Assembly: GCA_963838735.1 (NCBI GenBank) | Contig: CAWISG010000001.1 | Coordinates: 1 to 64,000 of the forward strand | From: Parerythrobacter_A sp963838735 | Lineage (GTDB): Bacteria; Pseudomonadota; Alphaproteobacteria; Sphingomonadales; Sphingomonadaceae | Direction of reading: 5' to 3' | Length of the DNA stretch: 64,000 nt | Shown here: positions 56,270-64,000 of the stretch, in pieces | How positions within the stretch are numbered: position 1 is the stretch's first letter | Layout of the letters: each line of letters opens with the position of its first letter | Translations under genes and position numbers: made by a program | Notes under the pieces: generated by a model | Seen by the model: the letters and a program-made list of their open reading frames with translations, nothing else | Databases searched by the model: none | What the model was told of the DNA's origin: nothing

Positions 56270-56815
56270 TTAGCCCTTCTTGGATGCCTTTTTGTCGTCG
56301 GACTTGTCGTTACCCTTGTCGGACGCCGTGTTTTCAATTGTCCGATTACTGGCGGAGTCGTTGCCCTTCAGCTCGATGCGGCGGCCCTTTTCCTTCTCCT
56401 GCGTCTTGGGCAGGGTAATGGTCAGCAACCCGTTGTTGTAATCGGCCTCCGCGTTGTCGAGGTCGACGGTGGCGGGGATCGAGATATGGCGTTCGAACCG
56501 TCCGAAGGTGCGCTCGCTATAGCCGCCCTTCTTTGTTTCGCCCTTCTTCTCGCCACGGATGATAAGCATGCCGTCATCCATATTAATATCGATCGCATCG
56601 CGTTCGACGCCCGGCAATTCCGCGGTAATCGCGATTTGTCCATCGTCCTGCATGATATCGAGAGAAGGCCACGAGGTCGGACCCTTGCCCTTCTTGTCGC
56701 TGCTGCCGGTTTCTTCGGGCGAAAGCAGTTCGTCGAACATCGCGTTCATCTGCTTGTGCATGTCCAGCAGCGAACCCCCGCCGCGACGATAGGGAGTGAT
56801 ATAGGTGAAAGCCAT
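56270..56815 (-). CDS. Hsp20 / alpha-crystallin small heat-shock protein
   Basis: The protein has 181 residues from the ATG at 56815 (GGAG six bases upstream; the frame opens earlier but lacks a better start). The alpha-crystallin domain covers about 55-150: IAITAELPGVERDAIDINMDDGMLIIRG (in part), SERTFGRFERHISIPATVD and NGLLTITLPKTQ with the I-x-I/V-like LTITLP. The tail is Lys/Asp-rich (NDKSDDKKASKKG). It holds unfolded proteins. An EcfG-like promoter lies upstream. Confidence 0.92.
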   Translation of the reverse strand: MAFTYITPYRRGGGSLLDMHKQMNAMFDELLSPEETGSSDKKGKGPTSWPSLDIMQDDGQIAITAELPGVERDAIDINMDDGMLIIRGEKKGETKKGGYSERTFGRFERHISIPATVDLDNAEADYNNGLLTITLPKTQEKEKGRRIELKGNDSASNRTIENTASDKGNDKSDDKKASKKG

Positions 56816-56888
56816 CGGTATCTCCATTTGAGTGTTGTAATCGCACGATAATACCGGCATAGTGATCGTGCTATGTAGCTACTCGATT

Positions 56889-56914
56889 TACGTCGGACAG
56901 CCGGTGCCGGTTCC
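56889..56914 (-). promoter_or_regulatory. Candidate EcfG (general stress response) promoter of hsp20
   Basis: On the minus strand, GGAAC (56914-56910) is followed by 17 bases and CGTA (56892-56889). The alphaproteobacterial EcfG consensus is GGAAC-N16-17-CGTT, so one base differs. The -10 lies about 73 bases upstream of the hsp20 ATG. It fits control of a stress chaperone by the PhyR-NepR-EcfG system. Confidence 0.5.
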
Positions 56915-57063
56915 CGATTTGCACACTTGATTTTTTTAAAATAACGGCGTCGATCAAACGGTTTCGGAGGGAAGGGCGTCACCCCTTGACTCACCCCGAA
57001 CATTACCGGAACGCAGCGCGCTATGGCACTTACCAAAATTTCCGCGAAGCATGGGCCTTGCCC

Positions 57064-59976
57064 ATGCTGACCCATATCAAAGTCAGGGGCGCCCGCGAGC
57101 ATAACCTCAAGGGCGTCGATATCGACTTACCGCGCGATGCGCTGATCGTGATTACCGGGCTGTCGGGCTCGGGCAAATCGAGCCTCGCGTTCGACACCAT
57201 CTATGCCGAGGGGCAGCGGCGTTACGTCGAAAGCCTTTCCGCCTATGCGCGCCAGTTCCTGGAGATGATGCAGAAGCCCGATGTCGAGCATATCGACGGG
57301 CTATCCCCCGCCATCAGCATCGAGCAGAAGACCACCAGCCGCAACCCGCGCAGCACCGTGGCGACCGTCACCGAAATCTACGATTACATGCGCTTGCTCT
57401 GGGCGCGGGTGGGGGTACCCTACAGCCCCGCGACCGGCCTGCCGATCGAGGCGCAGACTGTCAGTGCGATGGTCGACCGGGTGATGGCGTTGCCCGATGG
57501 CACGCGGCTTTACCTGCTTGCCCCCGTCATTCGCGCGCGCAAGGGCGAATACCGGCGGGAGCTAGCCGAGTGGCAGAAGGCGGGTTTCACGCGTGTGCGG
57601 ATCGACGGCGATTTCTACGCCATCGAAGACGCACCCGCGCTCGACAAGAAGCTGAAGCACGACATTGAGGTGGTGGTGGACCGGTTGGCGGTGAAGCCGG
57701 ACCTGGAAACGCGGCTTGCGGACAGCTTCGAACAGGCGCTGAAGCTGGCGGACGGGCTGGCCTATGTGGATCTGGCGGATGGCGTGGTGCCGGGTCGCGA
57801 AGGCGAGGCGGCCAGCGGCACCCAGATGAAGGGTACCGGTGTGCCCGCCAACCGCATCGTCTTCTCCGAACGGTTCAGCTGCCCTGTTTCGGGCTTCACC
57901 ATCGAGGAAATCGAGCCGCGCCTGTTCAGCTTCAACGCACCGCAGGGGGCCTGCGCGACGTGCGACGGGCTGGGCGAGAAGCAACTGTTCGACCCACAGC
58001 TGGTGGTACCCAACGAGCTGCTGACGCTGAAGAAAGGCGCCATCGCGCCGTGGGCGAAATCCAACCCGCCATCGCCCTATTACATGCAGGTGCTGGGCAG
58101 TCTGGCGAAGGAATACGGTTTCGACCTGACCACCCCGTGGCAGGACATGGACGCCGACCACCGCGCCGTTATCCTGCACGGCACCAGGGGCAAGCGCGTG
58201 CCGCTAACTTTCAAGGACGGGCGCAAGCAATATACCGTCAACAAGGCGTTCGAAGGCGTAATCGGCAACCTCAACCGCCGCATGATGCAGACCGAAAGCA
58301 CCTGGATGCGCGAGGAGCTGGCCAAGTTCCAGACCGCGCAGCCCTGCGAAACCTGCGGCGGCAAGCGGCTGAACGAGAAGGCGCTGGCGGTGAAGGTCGC
58401 CGGCGGGGACGGCCCGACCGATATTGCCGAGCCAACCAAGATGAGCGTTGCCGATGCCAAGGCCTATTTCCTCGGACTGAACGACCAGCTCGGCCCGCAG
58501 CAACAGCAGATCGCCGCCGCCATCCTCAAGGAAATCAACGAGCGGCTGGGCTTCCTCGACAATGTCGGGCTCGATTATCTCAACCTAGACCGCACATCGG
58601 GCACGCTCAGCGGCGGCGAAAGCCAGCGCATCCGCCTCGCATCGCAGATCGGCAGCGGCCTGTCGGGCGTGCTCTACGTGCTCGACGAACCCAGCATCGG
58701 CCTGCACCAGCGCGACAACGACCGCCTGCTGGAGACGCTGAAACGCCTGCGCGACCTCGGCAACACCGTTATTGTGGTGGAGCATGACGAGGACGCCATC
58801 CGGCAGGCGGACCACGTGGTCGACCTCGGCCCCGGCGCGGGTGTGCGCGGCGGCGAGGTGGTGGCGCAGGGCACGCTGAAACAGGTGCTGCGCAGCAAGA
58901 AGTCGCTCACCGCCGACTACCTCACCGGACGGCGCGCAATCGCGGTCCCCAAGAAACGCCGCAAGGGCAATGGCAAGAAACTGACCGTCCACGGGGCGCG
59001 CGCCAACAACCTTGCGAACGTCACCGCCTCCATCCCGCTCGGCACCTTCACCTGCGTCACCGGGGTATCGGGCAGCGGCAAGTCCAGCTTCACCATCGAC
59101 ACGCTGTATGCCGTCGCCGCGCGCACGCTGAACGGGGCGCGGGTGATCGCCGGGCCGCACGACAAGGTGACGGGGCTGGAGCATTGCGACAAGGTGATCG
59201 AGATCGACCAGTCGCCCATCGGCCGCACCCCGCGTTCGAACCCCGCCACCTACACCGGTGCCTTCACCCAGATCCGCGACTGGTTCGCCGGCCTGCCCGA
59301 AAGCCTGGCGCGCGGCTACAAGCCGGGCCGCTTCAGCTTCAACGTGAAGGGCGGACGGTGCGAGGCGTGCCAGGGCGACGGCCTCATCAAGATCGAAATG
59401 CACTTCCTGCCCGACGTCTACGTCACCTGCGAGACGTGCAACGGCCGCCGCTACAACCGCGAGACGCTGGAAGTGAAGCACAAGGGGCTCTCCATCGCCG
59501 ACGTGCTGGACATGACGATCGAGGATGCGGAAGCGTTCTTCGCCAACGTGCCGCCGATCAAGGTGCGGATGGCGATGTTGAACGAGGTGGGGCTGGGCTA
59601 CGTCAAGGTGGGCCAGCAGGCGACCACGCTGTCAGGTGGCGAGGCGCAGCGGGTGAAGCTGGCGAAGGAACTGGCGAAACGCTCCACCGGACAGACGCTG
59701 TATATCCTGGACGAACCGACCACCGGCCTGCATTTCGAGGATGTCCGCAAACTGCTGGAAGTGCTGCACCGGCTGGTGGATCAGGGCAACTCGGTGGTGG
59801 TGATCGAGCATAACCTCGATGTCATCAAGACCGCCGATTACATTCTCGATCTCGGTCCGGGCGGGGGTGTCAGAGGCGGAGAGGTGGTCGCCAAAGGGAC
59901 ACCGGAAAAGGTTGCCGCTGTGCCGGAGAGCTACACCGGCCACTATTTGCAACCGATACTGGCAAGGGCGAAATAA
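57064..59976 (+). CDS. uvrA: UvrABC excinuclease subunit A
   Basis: The protein has 970 residues from the ATG at 57064; the frame is open 78 bases further up but MLTHIKVRGAREHNLKG is the family start. Two ABC ATPase units: Walker A GLSGSGKSS near residue 35 and GVSGSGKSS near 675, signatures TLSGGESQRIRLASQIG and TLSGGEAQRVKLAKE. Zinc modules CATCDGLG/CETCGGKR and CEACQGD/CETCNGRR. It finds DNA damage and loads UvrB in nucleotide excision repair. Spacing and length are normal. Confidence 0.97.
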   Translation: MLTHIKVRGAREHNLKGVDIDLPRDALIVITGLSGSGKSSLAFDTIYAEGQRRYVESLSAYARQFLEMMQKPDVEHIDGLSPAISIEQKTTSRNPRSTVATVTEIYDYMRLLWARVGVPYSPATGLPIEAQTVSAMVDRVMALPDGTRLYLLAPVIRARKGEYRRELAEWQKAGFTRVRIDGDFYAIEDAPALDKKLKHDIEVVVDRLAVKPDLETRLADSFEQALKLADGLAYVDLADGVVPGREGEAASGTQMKGTGVPANRIVFSERFSCPVSGFTIEEIEPRLFSFNAPQGACATCDGLGEKQLFDPQLVVPNELLTLKKGAIAPWAKSNPPSPYYMQVLGSLAKEYGFDLTTPWQDMDADHRAVILHGTRGKRVPLTFKDGRKQYTVNKAFEGVIGNLNRRMMQTESTWMREELAKFQTAQPCETCGGKRLNEKALAVKVAGGDGPTDIAEPTKMSVADAKAYFLGLNDQLGPQQQQIAAAILKEINERLGFLDNVGLDYLNLDRTSGTLSGGESQRIRLASQIGSGLSGVLYVLDEPSIGLHQRDNDRLLETLKRLRDLGNTVIVVEHDEDAIRQADHVVDLGPGAGVRGGEVVAQGTLKQVLRSKKSLTADYLTGRRAIAVPKKRRKGNGKKLTVHGARANNLANVTASIPLGTFTCVTGVSGSGKSSFTIDTLYAVAARTLNGARVIAGPHDKVTGLEHCDKVIEIDQSPIGRTPRSNPATYTGAFTQIRDWFAGLPESLARGYKPGRFSFNVKGGRCEACQGDGLIKIEMHFLPDVYVTCETCNGRRYNRETLEVKHKGLSIADVLDMTIEDAEAFFANVPPIKVRMAMLNEVGLGYVKVGQQATTLSGGEAQRVKLAKELAKRSTGQTLYILDEPTTGLHFEDVRKLLEVLHRLVDQGNSVVVIEHNLDVIKTADYILDLGPGGGVRGGEVVAKGTPEKVAAVPESYTGHYLQPILARAK

Positions 59977-60205
59977 TCGTTTGGGGGAATGTAATCGGTA
60001 GTTAGCCTGCACCGGACCTGATCCGGGGGCGGACTGGGTGCTGGGCCTTAGGCCGGGGGCGGTGTGCCCGGGGCGAGGTCGTCGCAGAAAGAGTGCCAGA
60101 AAAAGTTACTAAAATAGTAGCATACCGGTCAACATGTTAAACTGATATTAGCGGACCTCCAGAATAGTAAAGACAGATTGCAGAAAACACATCATTTGAA
60201 GCGCG
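59977..60205. other. uvrA downstream spacer and left border of AT-rich island
   Basis: GC-rich part: short inverted repeat CCGGACCTGATCCGG (60012-60026) and two copies of CCGGGGGCGG. From about 60095 the sequence turns AT-rich (AAAAGTTACTAAAATAGTAG). No gene, integrase site or clear direct repeat with the other border was seen. Confidence 0.45.
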
Positions 60206-62737
60206 TTACTCGGCAAGGCAATTTACTGCTCTTGATTTAGTAAAACCGTCGCTCCATTGAAGTTCAAAAGTGATAGATCCGCCCTCAAGTAGATGCCTCC
60301 ACAAAACGCTACCGGCGTCTTTTTTATGTAAAAAATGATCATCACCTGATTCGGTTTTTATAAAACCAAAAGTAGACTGTAGGCCTTCTCTTTTAAGTCT
60401 TCCAGAAAGCCGAGCTGTATTAGTGCTGGATGAATTTATTACTGCATGTTCGGGAAATTTAGCAATTAACCAAGCTTGAAGATCTTCCGTCCAAGGTTTG
60501 GCGCCCGAGTCCGAATCGATAATTTTGCGTAGATTTGGCAAAACCTGATTCATATGATCAATCGCTCGCTGATCTAATTGATTAAAATCTACTGTATAGA
60601 GATAATTTGCAAACTCTTTTACTCTTACTTCAGCTGAGCTCCAGTCAGTTGCAGATACAAACTGAAAGATACTTCGAGTGAAATACTGAATTTTGAGATC
60701 ATTAAAGATAAAGATATCTTTCTGGGTACGAAACTTCTCAGGCTTAATCTGTGACAAAAATTGATCTGCATCTTCGATATTACCGTTAATAAAACAATTT
60801 CTTGCACCTTCGCGCAATGCAAGATGACAATCAGGGTCTATTTCCAAAGTCTTTCGGAAGTGGAAATCAGCTAAGGTGTTATCTACTCCCCTCATAAGCA
60901 TGCCACCGAAAAAAAAATGGAGTTGAGGCTCATCTGGTGCTAGATCAATAGCGGCTTCATACGCCTGTCTAGAAGTGGCAACATCGCCTTGCAAAAACGC
61001 TAAAAACCCTTCAACACGATAGACCTCAAAATAAGTAGGATCACTTATCTTTAGATTTGATATAATATGAACAGCTTTCACGTAATCGTTGCTTGACCCA
61101 AATCTATAAGCTGCTTTGAGCTGTTTTGCCGCGAGCATTTCTGACGGACTACGTACCACATAATTTGCTGGATTATACTTGTTATAATAATGTCCGGCTA
61201 GAAACCTCTCGTAATCAGATCTAATCTTCAGGTAGCGCGTACGCATTTCACCCATAATTTTCGTTGCTGGAGAAATTACTCGCGAAACATAAGCTCGCGC
61301 GAAAGGTTTTATAGAATACACTTGTTCACCAGTGTCCAAATTCTCCGATTGTATTAAGCCAAACCGAATTAACTCTGCACAAGCAGCTTCAGCAGCAAGA
61401 GAGCCAATAGGAGTTACTTCTTCGATTATGTGCTGAGAGAGTTTCGCCGTAACGGAAGATATACAGATTAAGACAGACTTGGCATCAGGATTTAGCTGTG
61501 TTACTACATTTTCGAGGCAAAACCGTAATGCATCGTCCGGATTTGCTACGATTTTATCAGGACTAGAGCCTCCTTTAACGCCAAGAACAAACCATTTTAT
61601 TAGAAGCGGCTTAAAGTGAAGACGCCTCATGTATTGAACCAGGTAATTATTGTTTTTCGATAACAGCGGCTTAACATCATAAGCTTGTATAAGCCGTCGT
61701 ATAAATAAGAGTGCCTCCTTTTCTGTAAACTCACCGACATGCACTGAGATATCGCCACCTAAAGGAATTCTCGATGTTAGTAAAAGCTTGCTTTCTCCCG
61801 GAAAGTCTTCAGAAAGTTCCTTTAATTCATTTCCCTTTATTGTTTCAAGGTTGTCGATTACTAAAAGAATCTTATTTTCGGACAGCATCCTCCTTAATCG
61901 CGTGATTGGTGGTTCATTACCAGGCTCCAAGCCTGCAGCCTCTTCTACGATCTTGTATGCTTCTGTAATTGCATTAGATATAGTTTTGACGCCTTGGCTA
62001 GTTAGTATACTGGCTTTAGCAGTTGTCCAGATTATTGCGTCAAAGCTATGTCGTCCACTGTTTATTAGGCTAGATAACGTTTGGTGAGTCAGTGCCGTTT
62101 TCCCGTTCCCTCCTTCACCCAGAATCGTAACTACTGGATATCTTCCGTCGATCTTTTGGACAAGAGATTTTTCTAAATCCGGGCGAGGTAGAAAACCGGT
62201 ATCGTCGTACTCTGCTGATGGCAAATTATGAATAACTTCGTGGTCATTTTCGCTATCTAAAAACTGAATACTTCGATTTCCAAATGCTGCCGGATCGGAT
62301 GCAAATTCCAAATATGATTTATTTAATTCCGGCCATAATTTTGGTCGACGAGCAAGATCTTGAGCGAATGCAAAACCTTTTGAGTATTGGTCGACTTGTA
62401 AAGGTCGAGCGTGCATAACACTGTTCCGGATACTTACCATCGAGTTAAAAGTTGGCCTAAGTTCTAAGTAATAATCCAACTCTAGTTTTGGAATAATATC
62501 TTTATGCCGCAGGAGAACGACAAACTTTTCCGCTAGATCAAGCCCGTATAATAAGTCCGTCGGCGAATCCACATCGTAATATACTGATTCAAGAATCTTG
62601 ATACGAGATTGTGCTTTACTAAGCTCATCGGGTAGTAGCTCAGGTTCTTTATTCGTATAAAAATTTATCTTGCGTATTATATCTAGTTCTAGAGAGTCGA
62701 ATAGTATAAACAAGGCGACCCTTTGATAACTCGCCAT
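60206..62737 (-). CDS. Putative HEPN-STAND(NB-ARC)-TPR-cold-shock-domain protein, possible defence gene
   Basis: The protein has 843 residues from the ATG at 62737, which has AGGAG seven bases upstream; an ATG at 62758 lacks such a site. Region 1-150 is helical with SIRNSVMHARP, an R-x4-H motif (104-109) as in HEPN nucleases. A STAND/NB-ARC ATPase follows: FLPRPDLEKSLVQK, Walker A GEGGNGKT (207-214), FDAIIWTTAKASIL, Walker B ILLVIDNLET (290-299) and LLLTSR (318-323). Helical repeats, TPR-like at about 565-645, come next. The last 70 residues resemble a cold-shock domain: GRLKREG..., STFGFIKTE (787-797-like RNP1 region) and DDHFLHKKD (RNP2-like). It is strongly AT-rich, with no partner gene. 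Confidence 0.7.
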   Translation of the reverse strand: MASYQRVALFILFDSLELDIIRKINFYTNKEPELLPDELSKAQSRIKILESVYYDVDSPTDLLYGLDLAEKFVVLLRHKDIIPKLELDYYLELRPTFNSMVSIRNSVMHARPLQVDQYSKGFAFAQDLARRPKLWPELNKSYLEFASDPAAFGNRSIQFLDSENDHEVIHNLPSAEYDDTGFLPRPDLEKSLVQKIDGRYPVVTILGEGGNGKTALTHQTLSSLINSGRHSFDAIIWTTAKASILTSQGVKTISNAITEAYKIVEEAAGLEPGNEPPITRLRRMLSENKILLVIDNLETIKGNELKELSEDFPGESKLLLTSRIPLGGDISVHVGEFTEKEALLFIRRLIQAYDVKPLLSKNNNYLVQYMRRLHFKPLLIKWFVLGVKGGSSPDKIVANPDDALRFCLENVVTQLNPDAKSVLICISSVTAKLSQHIIEEVTPIGSLAAEAACAELIRFGLIQSENLDTGEQVYSIKPFARAYVSRVISPATKIMGEMRTRYLKIRSDYERFLAGHYYNKYNPANYVVRSPSEMLAAKQLKAAYRFGSSNDYVKAVHIISNLKISDPTYFEVYRVEGFLAFLQGDVATSRQAYEAAIDLAPDEPQLHFFFGGMLMRGVDNTLADFHFRKTLEIDPDCHLALREGARNCFINGNIEDADQFLSQIKPEKFRTQKDIFIFNDLKIQYFTRSIFQFVSATDWSSAEVRVKEFANYLYTVDFNQLDQRAIDHMNQVLPNLRKIIDSDSGAKPWTEDLQAWLIAKFPEHAVINSSSTNTARLSGRLKREGLQSTFGFIKTESGDDHFLHKKDAGSVLWRHLLEGGSITFELQWSDGFTKSRAVNCLAE

Positions 62738-62904
62738 TTCTTTACTCCTAGAGACCATTTTAAAACGACAGGTAGATCCCTGCGTGCGGTTAATATCATT
62801 TCATTTTTAGAATGCTATTTCAAGAAATAATTTAAAGAAGTGTTTCCTACATATCTCGCTTGCGTTAACCAAAATGGTTCCCCCTTTAGAAAGTTAGGTA
62901 ACTC
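62738..62904. other. AT-rich spacer with promoter region of the island gene
   Basis: On the minus strand TTGAAA is followed, 19 bases later, by TGATAT; the spacing is one or two bases long, so the promoter is only suggested. A perfect short palindrome AACCAAAATGGTT lies at 62867-62879. The base composition returns to GC-rich past 62905, marking the right border of the island. Confidence 0.35.
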
Positions 62905-63177
62905 ATGCCACAAAATTCTCCTCCGCTTGCTCCTACCGGCAGTCCCATAAAATTGGATACCGCCACCGCCACACATGACGCACTAATTCGCCAGCACGGC
63001 CCCTTCATCTCCCCACCCGAACATCCCGACCGGCTCGACCATGCGGCGCGGTGGCTGGCTCATGTGGAGGCGGGGCGGATCGGGGGGCGGTTTGTGGAGG
63101 GGGCCGGGGGTGTTGGTGGCTCTGCCGATGGGGCAGCTGCGTACTCCCGAACCTCCGGTGCGGGAGAGGGGGCGTGA
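62905..63177 (+). CDS. Small hypothetical protein before a helix-turn-helix gene
   Basis: The protein has 90 residues: MPQNSPPLAPTGSPIKLD, then DALIRQHGPFISPPEHPDRLDHAARWLAHVEAG. The C-terminal part (GGVGGSADGAAAYSRTSGAG) is low complexity and coincides with a hairpin at 63134-63156. Its stop is overlapped by the GTG of the next gene, so the two are coupled. The first half looks coding; no family recognised. Confidence 0.45.
   Translation: MPQNSPPLAPTGSPIKLDTATATHDALIRQHGPFISPPEHPDRLDHAARWLAHVEAGRIGGRFVEGAGGVGGSADGAAAYSRTSGAGEGA
63134..63156 (+). repeat. REP-like hairpin
   Basis: CTCCCG (63134-63139) and CGGGAG (63151-63156) pair around an 11-base loop, followed by AGGG. Its arms match the core of the tuf hairpin at 10013-10038 (CTCCC...GGGAGAGGG). 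Confidence 0.45.
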
Positions 63178-64000
63178 GCGGGTTGGAGTTTGATGTCGCT
63201 GGTGGCGCTTCGTTGGAGGAGGTCCCAGGCTGCGGTGGGACGGGTCCTTCCGACCCTGCCGCCAATCTCCCCGCACTGATCGCCGATTTGCCGGACGATC
63301 CTGCGCCCACCACCGGGCGCAAGCCGCAGCTCGAGTTCACCCGCGCAGCGCAGGTGGCGTTTCTGGAGGCGCTGGCGGTGACCGGCTCGGTGCGGTCGGC
63401 GGCCAGCCACGCGCAGGTCTCGCGCCAGACGGTCTATCGCGTACGGCGGGCAAACGCGGCCTTGCGGCGCTGCATGGATGCGGCGAAGCTGCAGGCACTG
63501 GCGCGGGCGGAGGACATGCTGGCCGACCGCGCGATCGACGGGGTGGAGGAGAAGGTGTTCTACCACGGCGAGGAAGTCGCCACGCGCCGCCGCTACGATT
63601 CGCGGCTGCTGCTCGCCCATATCGGGCGGCTCGACAAGATGGCGGGGCACGCCGATGTGCGCGCGCTGTCGGACGATTTCGACGCGGTCATGGCGCGCTT
63701 TGCTGCCGGGGAGGAGCTGCCCGATCCCCCCGCGCCCGGTTCCCCGGTGGACGCGCCCGCCGGAAACCCGCCCGCCGAAAATCCGCCTGGACAGTGTAAC
63801 ACCTGTCACATGTCCAACAACGATGCGCGCGAACAGGCCGATGCCGACGCCTATGCCGACGTTGGGGCCGATGCCGATGCTGAGGCCGATGCCCATGCCG
63901 ATGCTGGCGCGGACCCTGCGGCGGAACCGTCCTGCTCCTGCGCCTATGCCGACGACGCGCGCCGCCCGCACTTCCGGCGCGGGCCGGAAGGGCTGGAGCC
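63174..64000 (+). CDS. Helix-turn-helix protein, runs off the right edge
   Basis: The frame is open from a GTG that overlaps the previous stop (GTGA) to the window end, at least 275 residues. After a Gly/Asp-rich start, TRAAQVAFLEALAVTGSVRSAASHAQVSRQTVYRVRRAN is a helix-turn-helix of the same kind as in the left-edge gene (shown in parts), followed by RRYDSRLLLAHIGRLDKMAGHA. Later comes a low-complexity stretch of Ala-Asp repeats (ADADAYADVGADADAEADAH) and CSCAYADD. It probably binds DNA. The role is unknown. Confidence 0.65.
   Translation, partial: MSGLEFDVAGGASLEEVPGCGGTGPSDPAANLPALIADLPDDPAPTTGRKPQLEFTRAAQVAFLEALAVTGSVRSAASHAQVSRQTVYRVRRANAALRRCMDAAKLQALARAEDMLADRAIDGVEEKVFYHGEEVATRRRYDSRLLLAHIGRLDKMAGHADVRALSDDFDAVMARFAAGEELPDPPAPGSPVDAPAGNPPAENPPGQCNTCHMSNNDAREQADADAYADVGADADAEADAHADAGADPAAEPSCSCAYADDARRPHFRRGPEGLE

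Noticed and set aside
60012..60026. Inverted repeat after uvrA as a terminator
   Set aside because: Five-base arms and no T-run; probably part of a small GC-rich repeat.

Overview
The window comes from a GC-rich (low-to-mid 60s % by eye) alphaproteobacterium. Sphingomonadales, probably Erythrobacteraceae, fits best. The reasons are the str-S10-spc-alpha ribosomal superoperon, the minus-strand TCA run mdh-sucD-sucA-sucB-lpdA, the helix-turn-helix proteins at both window ends, and the style of the ribosomal and EF-Tu sequences. The genus is inferred, not proven. No rRNA, tRNA, CRISPR array, integrase or transposase was seen.

Layout. Positions 1-1882 hold Tad-pilus minor pilin genes (tadG/tadE-like), the first two riddled with frameshifts. 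A minus-strand helix-turn-helix gene follows (1879-3032). An AT-richer insert (about 3240-4924) carries a frameshifted Fe(II)/2-oxoglutarate dioxygenase and a zinc-ribbon protein with a HEPN-like R-x4-H motif. Positions 5359-27532 hold rpsL-rpsG-fusA-tuf, rpsJ through rplO, secY, adk, an SRPBCC gene, gdhA, then rpsM-rpsK-rpoA-rplQ. After these come a secreted prolyl oligopeptidase and two paralogous secreted Tyr/Arg-rich proteins.

From 31338 to 46451 almost everything lies on the minus strand. It includes a TRIC/UPF0126 channel, a PepSY membrane protein, a VOC protein, a membrane protein, the TCA block (lpdA, a small lipoprotein, sucB, sucA, sucD, a low-GC secreted protein, mdh), a GGDEF-EAL protein and a SleB-type wall hydrolase. 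A cobalamin riboswitch (46611-46786) then precedes a vitamin B12 import operon (btuB-btuF-btuC-btuD plus a small conserved gene). Next come a lipoprotein M3 oligopeptidase, a GH24 lysozyme-like protein, a sulfotransferase-like protein, an Hsp20 chaperone with an EcfG-like promoter, and uvrA.

The most unusual locus is 60206-62737. It is a strongly AT-rich single-gene island between uvrA and a helix-turn-helix gene. Its 843-residue protein reads as HEPN-like domain, STAND/NB-ARC ATPase, TPR-like repeats and a C-terminal cold-shock-like domain. This is a plausible stand-alone, possibly anti-phage, RNA-targeting or RNA-sensing system. Its function is inferred.

Sequence quality needs caution. rpsL, secY and mdh, which cannot plausibly be broken, each become full length when one or two single extra bases are removed. 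Other frameshifts here (tadG, tadE, the dioxygenase, the left helix-turn-helix gene) may therefore also be sequencing errors.
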